In this document: positions 8,300-16,533 of the stretch, one piece after another
Layout: the number at the start of each line of letters is the position of its first letter
Position numbering within the stretch: the stretch's first letter is position 1
DNA from: Arthrobacter echini
GTDB taxonomy: Bacteria; Actinomycetota; Actinomycetes; Actinomycetales; Micrococcaceae
Assembly: GCF_004803505.1 (NCBI RefSeq)
Contig: NZ_SSWH01000001.1
Coordinates: forward strand, 248,001-312,000
Reading direction: 5' to 3'
Length of the DNA: 64,000 nt
The notes under the pieces: generated by a model
The model's input: the letters and a program-made list of their open reading frames with translations, nothing else
What the model was told of the DNA's origin: nothing
Databases searched by the model: none
Program-made: the position numbers and the translations under genes

Positions 8300-9301
8300 A
8301 TGACCCGCAGTACGCAGATCCAGCTCGTCGCACGTCCCGTCGGCACGCCGACCAGCGAGAACTTCAGGACCGTGAGCGTGGAGCTCCCCGAGCTCGGTCC
8401 GGACGAGGTGCGGGTGCGCAACGAGTTCCTGTCCGTCGACCCGTACATGCGTGGGCGCATGAACGACGCGAAGTCCTACATCCCGCCGTTCGGCCTGAAC
8501 GAGACGATGACCGGGGCCGCGGTGGGCCACGTGATCGACTCGACGTCGGACGCCCTTCCCGTGGGTACCGCAGTGCTTCACAGCTACGGCTGGCGTGATG
8601 TCGCCCAGGGGCCGGCGGCGCACTTCTCGGCCCTGCCCGAGACCGCCCTGTCCCTGTCCGTCTTCCTCGGGGCCGCCGGCATGACCGGTCTGACCGCGTA
8701 CGTGGGCCTCAAGCGCATCGCCGGCCTGGCCGAAGGGGAGAGCGTCTTCATCTCCGGTGCAGCGGGTGCCGTCGGCACGATCGCCGGTCAGGTGGCCAGG
8801 AAACTCGGAGCGTCGCGGGTCATCGGCTCGGCCGGATCGGCGGAGAAGGTCGCGGTCCTCAAGGAGAAGTACGGCTTCGACGAGGCCTTCAACTACAAGG
8901 ACGCACCCGTCCGGCAGCAATTGCGGACCCTGACGCCCGAGGGGATCGACGTGTACTTCGACAACGTCGGCGGGGATCACCTCGAGGCGGCCCTGGACCG
9001 GCTGAACACCAGCGGACGTGTGGCATTGTGCGGGGCGATCTCCCAGTACAACAGCACCGAGCGCTCCCCCGGGCCGGACAATCTGTCCAACCTCGTCACG
9101 CGATCCCTCAGACTCGAGGGGTTCACCGTGGGCCAGCACCAGGACCTGCAGGGCGAGTTCGCCGAGCAGATGACCGGGTGGCTCCAGGAGGGCAGTATCG
9201 TCTTCGACGAGACGGTGGTGGACGGCATCGACCATGCGCTGGACGCCTTCTTCGACATGATGAACGGGGCGAACACGGGCAAGATGCTCGTGCGGATCTA
9301 G
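8300..9301 (+). CDS. NADP-dependent MDR oxidoreductase (CurA/PTGR-like)
   Basis: This is a cytosolic medium-chain dehydrogenase/reductase of 333 aa, the normal length for the zinc-free leukotriene B4 dehydrogenase/prostaglandin reductase/CurA group. The N-terminal substrate domain includes VDPYMRGRMND. The Rossmann motif is GAAGAVGTIAGQVARKLGA (about residues 153-171), followed by VIGSAGSAEKVAVL. Members reduce alpha,beta-double bonds of enones with NADPH. The ATG is preceded by AGGAGC. It stands alone between the MDMPI gene and the TauE/SafE gene. Confidence 0.9.
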   Translation: MTRSTQIQLVARPVGTPTSENFRTVSVELPELGPDEVRVRNEFLSVDPYMRGRMNDAKSYIPPFGLNETMTGAAVGHVIDSTSDALPVGTAVLHSYGWRDVAQGPAAHFSALPETALSLSVFLGAAGMTGLTAYVGLKRIAGLAEGESVFISGAAGAVGTIAGQVARKLGASRVIGSAGSAEKVAVLKEKYGFDEAFNYKDAPVRQQLRTLTPEGIDVYFDNVGGDHLEAALDRLNTSGRVALCGAISQYNSTERSPGPDNLSNLVTRSLRLEGFTVGQHQDLQGEFAEQMTGWLQEGSIVFDETVVDGIDHALDAFFDMMNGANTGKMLVRI

Positions 9302-9365
9302 GTCGACCCGAGGCGCCGCACGTCCCATCGGAACCGTAGCTCCGGTCGGAAAGGATGCTCGACGC

Positions 9366-10142
9366 GTGCTCGAAACTGCAGTGATCCTCGCCGCCGCGTT
9401 CTGGGCGGGCATGATCAACGTCGTCGTCGGTTCCGGCACGCTGGTGACCTTCCCCACCCTGCTGCTCTTCGGCTACTCGCCGATCGTCGCGAACATCTCC
9501 AACAGCATCGGGATCGTCGGCGGCGGCCTGTCGGGGTCCTGGGGGTACCGCCGCGAGATCGCGGCGAACAAGCGGCTCCTCCTGCGGCTTCTGCCGCTCT
9601 CGGTCCTCGGCGGTCTCGCGGGCGCCCTGCTGCTGCTGGTGCTGCCCCCGGAGGCCTTCCAGGCGATAGTCCCCGCCCTGATCGTCCTGGGCCTGGTGAT
9701 GGTCGCGATAGCGCCCCATGTGCAGCGGAGTGCGGCCGCCAAAGCCGGACAGGCAGCGCCGGACGCGGCACCGTCCCGGCGTCGGGCCCTGCTCCTGCTC
9801 GTGGGGATCGGACTCCTCGGCGTCTACGGGGGCTACTTCGGCGCAGCGCAGGGCATCCTGATCGTCGGTCTGATGAGCATGGTCACGCTGGAGAGCCTGC
9901 AGCGGATCAACGCGATCAAGAATGTGCTCACCACGGTGGTGAACGGCGTCGCCGCCCTCACGTTCATGGTGTTCGCCTGGGACTTCATCGACTGGACCGT
10001 GGTGCTGCTCATCGCCGTCGGTGCGACCCTCGGCGGCCTCGCGGGAGCGAGGGTGGGCCGCAGGCTCTCACCCACGGCGCTGCGGGTCACCATCCTCGTC
10101 ATCGGCACGATCGCCCTGATCCGGATCGTCTTCTTCAGCTGA
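9366..10142 (+). CDS. TauE/SafE (TSUP) family permease
   Basis: This 258-residue integral membrane protein has about eight helices arranged as two repeats. The first repeat carries FWAGMINVVVGSGTLVTFPTLL and the second GIGLLGVYGGYFGAAQGIL, the usual glycine-rich start of each TSUP half. The family exports or imports sulfite, sulfoacetate or other organosulfur anions; the substrate here is not known. The start is a GTG; the reading frame has no earlier plausible start. It converges with the PNPOx-family gene 12 bp away. Confidence 0.88.
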   Translation: MLETAVILAAAFWAGMINVVVGSGTLVTFPTLLLFGYSPIVANISNSIGIVGGGLSGSWGYRREIAANKRLLLRLLPLSVLGGLAGALLLLVLPPEAFQAIVPALIVLGLVMVAIAPHVQRSAAAKAGQAAPDAAPSRRRALLLLVGIGLLGVYGGYFGAAQGILIVGLMSMVTLESLQRINAIKNVLTTVVNGVAALTFMVFAWDFIDWTVVLLIAVGATLGGLAGARVGRRLSPTALRVTILVIGTIALIRIVFFS

Positions 10143-10154
10143 CCCGTCGGCTCC

Positions 10155-10817
10155 TCAGGGCCGGAGCAACTGCCGGCGCCACCCGGCGCCAAAGCGGGTG
10201 TACAGCAGCCGGGTGTGCAGTCGCTGCTGGTCGGCCTGCCAGAACTCCACCGTCCGCGGAGCCACCGTGAAGACCGTCCACGTGGTCGACGCCAGGCCGT
10301 CGGCGGCCTCGAGGCGGTGCACCTGCTCCTCGACGGCAGCGTCGAGCTCATCGCGGTCGGCCATCACCTCGCTCTGCCCGCCGGCGAGCACCAGGGCACG
10401 GGCCACGGGATGCCGACGCTGGAAATCGGCGTCGTTCTCCTCGGTACTGCCCACCGACACGGGGCCACGGACCCGTACCTGGCGGCCGGCCGCGGGCCAG
10501 AAGAACGTCAGCGCAGCAGCGGGATGCGCCTGCAGCTGACGTCCCTTCGGGCTGTCACTGCTCGAGGCGACCTGCCATCCGGTAGGGCCGACCTCCTTGA
10601 GGATCACCACGCGCGCATCCGGCATGCCGTCGTCGTCGACCGTCGAGAGGGTGAGCGCGTGCGGGGCCGCGATCCCGTCGGCCACGGCCTGCGTCAGCCA
10701 CGCGAGGAAGAGCTCCACCGGCGCATCAGGTGCCGTCCCGGGGTCGAAGGACGGCATCTCGTCGGGGAAGACGGGAACACCCTGGACGACGTCGCGGATC
10801 CGCTCTGCTTCATGCAT
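10155..10817 (-). CDS. Pyridoxamine 5'-phosphate oxidase family protein
   Basis: This 220-residue FMN flavoprotein has the PdxH layout. A split-barrel domain (about 35-120; RVVILKEVGPTGWQVASSSDSPKG, where S and K bind phosphate) is followed by the C-terminal PNPOx dimerisation region (about 165-220) with VEFWQADQQRLHTRLLYTR and a final RRQLLRP. The R-x-H pattern of PLP-binding PdxH is present (RLHTR). It probably makes pyridoxal 5'-phosphate from pyridoxamine/pyridoxine phosphate. The region normally holding SxQSS in PdxH is altered (LAGGQSEVMADRDEL), so a related oxidase remains possible. The start is an ATG with a TACGCT box 6 nt upstream. Confidence 0.82.
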   Translation of the reverse strand: MHEAERIRDVVQGVPVFPDEMPSFDPGTAPDAPVELFLAWLTQAVADGIAAPHALTLSTVDDDGMPDARVVILKEVGPTGWQVASSSDSPKGRQLQAHPAAALTFFWPAAGRQVRVRGPVSVGSTEENDADFQRRHPVARALVLAGGQSEVMADRDELDAAVEEQVHRLEAADGLASTTWTVFTVAPRTVEFWQADQQRLHTRLLYTRFGAGWRRQLLRP

Positions 10818-10823
10818 GGCGTC

Positions 10824-10829
10824 AGCGTA
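10824..10829 (-). promoter_or_regulatory. -10 box of the PNPOx gene (leaderless)
   Basis: TACGCT on the minus strand, GACGCC, then ATG at 10817. Confidence 0.5.
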
Positions 10830-10889
10830 ACCCGCGGGCTCGCGTCGTGAGCGTGGAAAGTACGGGGCGTGACTGCGGGTCGACCCGCA

Positions 10890-10895
10890 TAGAGT
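10890..10895 (+). promoter_or_regulatory. -10 box of the PAP2 gene (leaderless)
   Basis: TAGAGT, CGGTGG, then ATG at 10902. Confidence 0.5.
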
Positions 10896-10901
10896 CGGTG
10901 G

Positions 10902-11693
10902 ATGCCAACCGACGACGATCATGTAGGACAGCGGAATCTGACCAGCTGGGTGACGCCTGTGGGGCGTTTCCTCGTCCGGCGCCTGGAGCCCCTCGCCCGC
11001 TGGATCGGCCCCTACGCCGCACTGCTGCTCATCATCGGGATCGGAGGCGGAATCGCGGCCCTTCTGGCGGCGGCGTCGGCCGAGGTGTACGAGGCCGTGG
11101 TGGAGTCCGACGACGTCGCGGTCCTCGACCGCCCCATGCTCGATCTCGCGGTGTCGCTGCGTCAGGACTGGCTCGATACCGCCGTGACCTGGTACACCAC
11201 CATCGGCGGGCCGGTGGGCATGCCGATCATCGCCGTTGTCATCATGGTGCTGCTCGCGCTGCATCGCCGCTCGTGGACCCCGGTCATCCTGATCCCGGCC
11301 GCCGGCTTCGGCTCCCTGCTGATGACCGTCGCGGGCAAGGACGCCATCGGCAGGCTCCGACCACCGCTGGAATTCGCCGTGCCTCCCTACGAGACCTCGC
11401 CGTCGTTCCCCAGCGGGCACTCCCTCAATGCGCTGGTCATCGCCGGGATCGTGGCGTACCTGCTCGTGCTGCGCCAGCACCGCGCGCGCACCAGGGTCCT
11501 GACGGTAGCGCTCGCTGTCGTCTTCGCCGTCACCATGGGGCTGAGCCGCGTTTACCTGGGCCACCACTGGTTCACCGATGTGCTGGTGGCGTGGACGCTC
11601 GGGACCGCCTGGCTCGCCGTCGTCGTCACAGTTCACCGGCTCTTCCTGACCTTCCAGAGCTCCGGCTCGGCGGAGGACGCTACTCCCGGATAG
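10902..11693 (+). CDS. PAP2-family membrane phosphatase
   Basis: This 263-residue lipid phosphatase has about six membrane segments and all three PAP2 motifs: K-x6-RP at K146-P154 (KDAIGRLRP), PSGH with H173, and SR-x5-H-x3-D at S215-D226 (SRVYLGHHWFTD). H173 and H222 are the expected catalytic histidines. It likely dephosphorylates undecaprenyl pyrophosphate, phosphatidate or phosphatidylglycerol phosphate on the outer face of the membrane; the substrate is not resolved. It is divergent from the PNPOx gene. Confidence 0.9.
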   Translation: MPTDDDHVGQRNLTSWVTPVGRFLVRRLEPLARWIGPYAALLLIIGIGGGIAALLAAASAEVYEAVVESDDVAVLDRPMLDLAVSLRQDWLDTAVTWYTTIGGPVGMPIIAVVIMVLLALHRRSWTPVILIPAAGFGSLLMTVAGKDAIGRLRPPLEFAVPPYETSPSFPSGHSLNALVIAGIVAYLLVLRQHRARTRVLTVALAVVFAVTMGLSRVYLGHHWFTDVLVAWTLGTAWLAVVVTVHRLFLTFQSSGSAEDATPG

Positions 11694-11843
11694 CCGAATA
11701 GCCGGGCTCTGTGGCTCTTCCCGCAGTGTTTCGGCTCGACCATTCCAGCGCTGCAGGATGCACTGCAGGAGCCAACGCGGCATGATGAGGTGCAGGATCA
11801 GGTGCTCCGGTGCACCCGAACAGCAGCCGACCAGGAGGACCAG

Positions 11844-12272
11844 ATGTCCCAGGACCCCTATCAGAACCAGCCCCCCGGCAAGCACGAGAACCCGTACGAC
11901 GGCGGCGCATACAGCCTGCAGGGCACGGGCTCGGCCTACCAGCCCCATGGGCAGTCGTACCAGCAGCCGTATCAGCCCGGCTACTCCGACCCCGGGATGT
12001 ATCAGCCCGCCTATCAGCGGATGGAGGGGGAGAAGGCAGCCCAGCTCTCCCTCATCCTCGGCATCGTGGGGTTCTTCGTGGCAGGCCTCATCCTCGGACC
12101 GCTCGCCATCTGGCAGGCCGGGAAGGCCGAACGGCTCGGTGTGCCGGCGACGGCCGGGAAGATCCTCGGCTGGATCCTGACGATCCTGTACGGGCTGGGG
12201 GTTCTCGCGATCCTGCTGTTCGTCATCGTCGCGGTAGCGGGACTCGGGGCAACGGCCAGCTACAGCGGGTGA
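11844..12272 (+). CDS. DUF4190-type membrane protein with Q/Y/P-rich N-terminus
   Basis: This 142-residue protein has a disordered N-terminal half (about 1-60, rich in Q, Y, P and G, with repeated YQP/QPY units) and two C-terminal membrane helices with LSLILGIVGFFVAGLILGPLAIW and ILGWILTILYGLGVLAILLF between about 68 and 135. This layout is common in actinobacterial DUF4190 proteins. No function is known. AGGAGG five bases before the ATG fixes the start; an in-frame ATG 18 codons upstream has no such signal. The DUF1684 gene begins 4 nt after its stop. Confidence 0.8.
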   Translation: MSQDPYQNQPPGKHENPYDGGAYSLQGTGSAYQPHGQSYQQPYQPGYSDPGMYQPAYQRMEGEKAAQLSLILGIVGFFVAGLILGPLAIWQAGKAERLGVPATAGKILGWILTILYGLGVLAILLFVIVAVAGLGATASYSG

Positions 12273-12276
12273 ACCG

Positions 12277-13140
12277 GTGTCCCATCGATCGAAGACCAAG
12301 AGCACCGATACCGGCGTAGCGGAGGAACTCTGGCAGCAGTTCCGCGCAGCACGCACCGCGAGCCTCAGGGAACCGCACGGCTGGCTGACGCTCACCTCCC
12401 TCCAGTGGCTCGACGAGACCTGCGCCGCTATGGAGATCGTTCCCGGGCTGTGGTCCGCCACAGGTGATCGGGCATGCCTCACGGCTTCCACGGACGACGG
12501 GCTGACCGAACTGCGCACCGGTCGGCGCGTCGCGGGTACCGTCACCGCGGTGCTCGACGACGAGGAATCGCTCTTCTGGGTCTCCCACGGAGGGAAGGAC
12601 GGAGACCGGATCGTCGTCGAACTGGCGCGCCGCGCGGGTCGGTATGCCATTCGTACCCGGGATGCCGAGTCCCCGACCCTCACCGGGTTCACCGGAGTAC
12701 CGGTCTTCGGCTACCGGCCCGATCTCGTGCTGGAGGGACGCTTCGAGCCATACCCCGCCCCGCTCGTCGAACCCATCAGGACGGCCCACCCGGCGGTACA
12801 GGCGCGCCACACCGGCGTGGGCGACGTCGTCTTCGCCCTCCCGTCCCTCCCGGAGGGACCGCGCGAGGTGCGGCTGAGGGCCGCCCGGGACGACACCGGC
12901 TCACTCTCCATCACGTTCCACGACGCCACCAACGGCAGCACCACCGCGCTGTGGCGCAGGCTCACGACGCCGCCTCCCGCACCGGACGGCGCAGTGGTCC
13001 TGGATTTCAACAGGGCCATCAACTACCCCAGTGCCTTCACGCCCTTCGGTACGTGCCCGATGCCCGTGAGCTCGAATACCGTGGACGCACCGATCGAGGC
13101 AGGAGAGCGGCAGCCGACCGGCATCGGACCGGCCCGCTGA
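12277..13140 (+). CDS. DUF1684 domain-containing protein
   Basis: This 287-residue cytosolic protein carries the DUF1684 pattern: a tryptophan-containing start (REPHGWLTLTSLQWLD) and the C-terminal signature DFNRAINYPSAFTPFGTCP near residues 245-265, followed by a conserved GERQP-like end. No biochemical role is known for the family. Translation starts at a GTG 4 nt after the preceding stop, consistent with coupling to the DUF4190 gene. It converges with the DinB gene. Confidence 0.82.
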   Translation: MSHRSKTKSTDTGVAEELWQQFRAARTASLREPHGWLTLTSLQWLDETCAAMEIVPGLWSATGDRACLTASTDDGLTELRTGRRVAGTVTAVLDDEESLFWVSHGGKDGDRIVVELARRAGRYAIRTRDAESPTLTGFTGVPVFGYRPDLVLEGRFEPYPAPLVEPIRTAHPAVQARHTGVGDVVFALPSLPEGPREVRLRAARDDTGSLSITFHDATNGSTTALWRRLTTPPPAPDGAVVLDFNRAINYPSAFTPFGTCPMPVSSNTVDAPIEAGERQPTGIGPAR

Positions 13141-13159
13141 GGTCCGGCCGTGCTCAGCC

Positions 13160-13191
13160 CGGTGACTCCTCAGTCCGGTGACTCCTCAGTC
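13160..13191. repeat. 16-bp tandem duplication
   Basis: CGGTGACTCCTCAGTC occurs twice head to tail. The second unit contains the stop codon of the minus-strand DinB gene, so the duplication extended the 3' region and copied that stop. Confidence 0.9.
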
Positions 13192-13707
13192 CGACGAGCC
13201 AGCGGCGAGGATGATCCCCCGGGCGTAGGCGGCCTGACCCACATGCTGTTCGGCATCCTCGAGGACGCTCACGAGCCGTACCAGCAGTGTCACCGGTGGA
13301 TCCCACCGGACGTCCACCACTCGATGCAGATCCTCGTCCTGCAGCCCGGCGATGAGGTTCATGACCAGCTCGTGAACTGCTCCGAAGTACTCGAGCAGTT
13401 GCTCTCCTGAACTGACCTTCACCTGATCGACCTGCTCAGACGTGTGCCCCCAGCCGGTGTCCCTTGGGTCGATGGACAGTCCCCAGCGTTCGGCGTAGCC
13501 ATCGGCGCGCCAGAGTTCGGGGTGCCCGAAGGCCTCGGAGAAATGAGCATCCGCGATGCGGGTCAGATGCCAGATGAGCCATGCCACGGAGTTGCCGACG
13601 CCACCCGGACGCACCGACAGCTGGTCGGCGTCCAGATCCTTGACCGCGCTGCGCATCAGATCGGGCAGGCGTCCGTATCCTTCGTTCAGGACATCGATCG
13701 GCTTCAT
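13186..13707 (-). CDS. DinB-family (mycothiol transferase-like) protein
   Basis: This 173-residue four-helix DinB/DUF664 protein shows the metal-site histidines in [13 protein letters not shown] (about residues 44-56) and in [14 protein letters not shown] (about 151-164). Members bind a divalent metal and include thiol transferases that use bacillithiol or mycothiol. Activity on a particular electrophile cannot be inferred. The ATG is preceded by AGGAGGG on the minus strand. It is divergent from the lactate-dehydrogenase-like gene. Confidence 0.82.
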   Translation of the reverse strand: MKPIDVLNEGYGRLPDLMRSAVKDLDADQLSVRPGGVGNSVAWLIWHLTRIADAHFSEAFGHPELWRADGYAERWGLSIDPRDTGWGHTSEQVDQVKVSSGEQLLEYFGAVHELVMNLIAGLQDEDLHRVVDVRWDPPVTLLVRLVSVLEDAEQHVGQAAYARGIILAAGSSD

Positions 13708-13932
13708 GGCCGTCCCTCCTGGACAGGGGTGGGTACGACGTGCTCAGGCTGTTTCACTGTCAGCTCCACTGGTGTCGGGTCCGCGGCCGGTCGTCCGGTC
13801 GCTCCATGCAGTGTAGCCAGCGCGGAGTCGCAACCAGAACGTAGGATCTGTTTTCCGACCAGACGCGACTTCTCCGGTCATCCTCGACCGAGCGGCCGCA
13901 CCCGATGCCCGACGACGAGCACAGGAACCCTC

Positions 13933-15216
13933 ATGCAGATCCCTTCCCGTACATCCCTCCCACCGGCCCTTCGACGTCGGATCCCGAGCGTCGCCGACCT
14001 TGCGCCCCTCATGCAGTTCAGGAAGCCCGAGTTCGGAACAGCGGCCCGGCTGAAGCAGGCCAACACCATCTGGGATCTGCGCGACATGGCCAAACGACGC
14101 ACTCCCACCGCACCGTTCGACTACACCGACGGCGCGGCCGAGGCCGAGATCTCCCTGGCCCGCGCCCGTGAGGCCTTCCTCGAGCTGGAGTTCCGTCCCG
14201 GGATCCTCCGCAATGTGGAGACCGTCAGCACCACCGCCGCGGTCCTCGGGCAGACCTCGGCGTTGCCCTTCGGGATCGCGCCCACCGGGTTCACCCGCAT
14301 GATGCAGTCGGAGGGCGAGTACGCCGGATCGCAGGCGGCCGAGGCCGCGGGCATCCCGTACACGCTCTCCACCATGGGCACCGCGTCCATCGAGGACGTG
14401 GCACAGGCAGCACCTGGCGGGCGCAACTGGTTCCAGCTGTATCTCTGGACGGATCGGGAGCGCTCCATGGAGTTGATCCGTCGCGCCGCCGCCGCGGGGA
14501 ACGACACCCTGATGGTCACGGTGGACACCGCCGTCGCCGGGGCCCGCCTCCGCGACGTCCGCAACGGCATGACCATCCCGCCCGCCCTGACCCTGAAGAC
14601 CGTGATCGATGCCTCCTACCGGCCCGGCTGGTGGTTCAACTTCCTCACCCACGAGCCGCTCTCCTTCGCCTCGCTCTCGCGCTATTCGGGCACCGTGGCC
14701 GATCTCATCAACTCGATGTTCGACCCCACCCTCACCTTCGAGGACCTCGACTGGCTACGCGAGGTGTGGAAGGGCAATCTCGTGGTCAAGGGGATCCAGA
14801 CGCTCGACGACGCGAAGAAGGCCGTGGACCACGGAGCCGACGGCATCATCCTGTCCAACCACGGGGGCCGCCAGCTGGACCGCGCCCCGATCCCCCTGCA
14901 CCTGCTGCCCCGTGTCGCCGCCGAGCTCAAGGGCAGGACGGAGATCATCCTCGACACGGGGATCATGAGCGGCGGGGACATCGTCGCAGCCATCGCCCTC
15001 GGCGCGGACTTCACCCTGATCGGCCGCGCGTATCTCTACGGCCTCATGGCCGGTGGTCGCAGGGGCGTCGATCGCACCATCGAGATCCTGGCAACGCAGA
15101 CCGCACGCACCATGCAGCTGCTCGGCGTGGACCGGATCGGGGACCTGACCCCGGACCACGTCCACCTGCTCGGAGGGGCGGCGGCCGACGTCGAGCACGC
15201 GGGACTGATGCAGTAG
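13933..15216 (+). CDS. FMN-dependent alpha-hydroxyacid (L-lactate) dehydrogenase
   Basis: This 427-residue TIM-barrel flavoprotein of the LldD/glycolate oxidase family oxidises an L-2-hydroxyacid, most often L-lactate to pyruvate, and passes electrons to quinone or oxygen. The FMN/substrate signature SNHGGRQLD places the catalytic histidine at H310 and arginine at R313. Other parts are [28 protein letters not shown] and [16 protein letters not shown]. The start at the ATG has AGGAACCC upstream; long in-frame sequence before it is shadow of the opposite gene. A 61-bp inverted repeat begins 13 nt after its stop. Confidence 0.92.
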   Translation: MQIPSRTSLPPALRRRIPSVADLAPLMQFRKPEFGTAARLKQANTIWDLRDMAKRRTPTAPFDYTDGAAEAEISLARAREAFLELEFRPGILRNVETVSTTAAVLGQTSALPFGIAPTGFTRMMQSEGEYAGSQAAEAAGIPYTLSTMGTASIEDVAQAAPGGRNWFQLYLWTDRERSMELIRRAAAAGNDTLMVTVDTAVAGARLRDVRNGMTIPPALTLKTVIDASYRPGWWFNFLTHEPLSFASLSRYSGTVADLINSMFDPTLTFEDLDWLREVWKGNLVVKGIQTLDDAKKAVDHGADGIILSNHGGRQLDRAPIPLHLLPRVAAELKGRTEIILDTGIMSGGDIVAAIALGADFTLIGRAYLYGLMAGGRRGVDRTIEILATQTARTMQLLGVDRIGDLTPDHVHLLGGAAADVEHAGLMQ

Positions 15217-15229
15217 CGCTCTCGGCTCC

Positions 15230-15290
15230 GTCGAGACTGCACATATGACCGCGTGCGCCCCTCCGAGCCGGTCATATCTGCGATCTCGAC
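15230..15290. repeat. 61-bp inverted-repeat element, copy 1
   Basis: Two 22-bp arms (left GTCGAGACTGCACATATGAC plus CG; right arm ends GATCTCGAC) match at 19 of 22 positions around a 17-nt centre. It is the same length as, and similar in the ATATGACCG core to, the element at 16053..16113. Together the two flank a single lipoprotein gene. This copy separates it from the lactate dehydrogenase gene and could act as a terminator or REP-like element. Confidence 0.8.
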
Positions 15291-15315
15291 CCATGCGTCC
15301 GTGGTTGGATGAGCC

Positions 15316-16032
15316 ATGGGGACAAAAGCGCTGCACGTCATGGTCGTGGTCCTGATGAGTCTTGCGGCCGTCTCCTGTACCGGCGGCGCGCCCGACTCGG
15401 ACGAGTCAGTACCCACGCCCGGTGCATCGACGTCGGCCGCCGCCGAGCCGACCGATCGCCTCGAGAACAGACTCGCGTCCCTGACCGATCTGGAGGGCAG
15501 GCCGCTCTACATCGAGCCGGAGAGCCGGACCCGGGCCCTCCTCGAGGCCGGATCGACGCCGCCACCGGTCGAGCCCACGTATTCGCCGACCGAGTGCGCT
15601 CCCCCGCAGGAGTTCACACCGCCGCCGGAATCCCTCGAAGGGGTGTGGGGCCGGAGCAATCTCAATGACGGCGAGTATCGCCTGGAGGTCTGGATCTACA
15701 CGGCTCCCGAGGAGGAGCTCGTCGAGTACCTCATTCCGTCCGACGTCGAGGTAGACGCACTCTGTCAGGACTTCGCCTTTTCATTCAGCGGGATCACGCA
15801 GAACTTCTCCTACACCCTGCGCGATTCACCTCCGGTGGCACCGCATGCGCAGCGCTACCACTACACGGTGACCCAGGACGGTTCTACAACGCGTTATGTG
15901 ACGATCGCCGCGGTCAACGGCACCGTTGCGACTGTCGTGACGCTGTCGACCGACGAACCGGCCGACCGTGCCATGAGCGACGCCATACTCCGCCTCGCCC
16001 AGCAGGCCACGCAGCGGATCGACGAAGAATGA
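15316..16032 (+). CDS. Putative secreted lipoprotein
   Basis: This 238-residue protein has a type II signal peptide (MGTKALHVMVVVLMSLAAVSC) with the lipidated cysteine at residue 21, followed by a disordered S/T/P/E stretch to about 60. The mature domain has a hydrophilic alpha/beta composition with two further cysteines (in SPTECAPP and DALCQDFAF) that may pair outside the cell. No known domain was recognised. It is the only gene between two 61-bp inverted-repeat elements. The ATG lacks a clear ribosome binding site; TTGGAT five bases before it may mark leaderless initiation. Confidence 0.7.
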   Translation: MGTKALHVMVVVLMSLAAVSCTGGAPDSDESVPTPGASTSAAAEPTDRLENRLASLTDLEGRPLYIEPESRTRALLEAGSTPPPVEPTYSPTECAPPQEFTPPPESLEGVWGRSNLNDGEYRLEVWIYTAPEEELVEYLIPSDVEVDALCQDFAFSFSGITQNFSYTLRDSPPVAPHAQRYHYTVTQDGSTTRYVTIAAVNGTVATVVTLSTDEPADRAMSDAILRLAQQATQRIDEE

Positions 16033-16052
16033 GATGCATCGGAGTACTTCCC

Positions 16053-16113
16053 GTTGAAACCACAGATATGACCGCACACATCCGTCCGGACCGGTCGTAT
16101 CTGCGGTTTCAAC
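16053..16113. repeat. 61-bp inverted-repeat element, copy 2
   Basis: The arms GTTGAAACCACAGATATGAC plus CG and the complementary right arm (ending GTTTCAAC) match at 20 of 22 positions. It lies between the convergent lipoprotein and cupin genes and is related to the 15230..15290 copy, mainly in the GATATGACCG part. Confidence 0.8.
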
Positions 16114-16119
16114 CGGCGG

Positions 16120-16482
16120 TCAGAGTTCCTGCAGGGCTGCCGTCCGGTCTCCGCCGGCGTCGCCCGTGTTGATCGTCCCCTTGGGCTCGAACAGGAGCGC
16201 AGAGACCTCCTCGTCCGCGCGCGGGCAGTGCTCGACGCCGGCGGGAACCACGAAGACGTCGTCCGGCCCCAGCTCCACGTCCCGGTCGCGGAGCTGGATG
16301 GTCAGGTGGCCGCTGCGTACCATGAAGAGTTCATCGGTGTCCGGGTGGGTGTGCCAGACGAACTCGCCCTGCAGCTTCACCACCTTGACGTCGTAGTCGT
16401 TGACACTCGTGAGCCGATGGGGTTGCCAGTGCTCCGAGATCAGGTCGAGGGCGGCGGACACGTTGCGGACATCAGGTTCCAT
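16120..16482 (-). CDS. Cupin-domain protein
   Basis: This 120-residue single-domain cupin has motif 1 VWHTHPDTDELFMVRSG (H, H, D and E of the metal site) and motif 2 DVFVVPAGVEHCPRA with the third histidine. Such small cupins are metal-binding enzymes or sensors; no substrate can be assigned. The start was set at the ATG with GGAGGG on the minus strand upstream rather than at the longer in-frame start eight codons before. It is in line with the alpha/beta hydrolase gene 51 nt upstream. Confidence 0.85.
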   Translation of the reverse strand: MEPDVRNVSAALDLISEHWQPHRLTSVNDYDVKVVKLQGEFVWHTHPDTDELFMVRSGHLTIQLRDRDVELGPDDVFVVPAGVEHCPRADEEVSALLFEPKGTINTGDAGGDRTAALQEL

Positions 16483-16533
16483 CCCTCCATCATGACCGCA
16501 CCTCACCGGGGAGAAGAACCCAGGCGGATCCCG

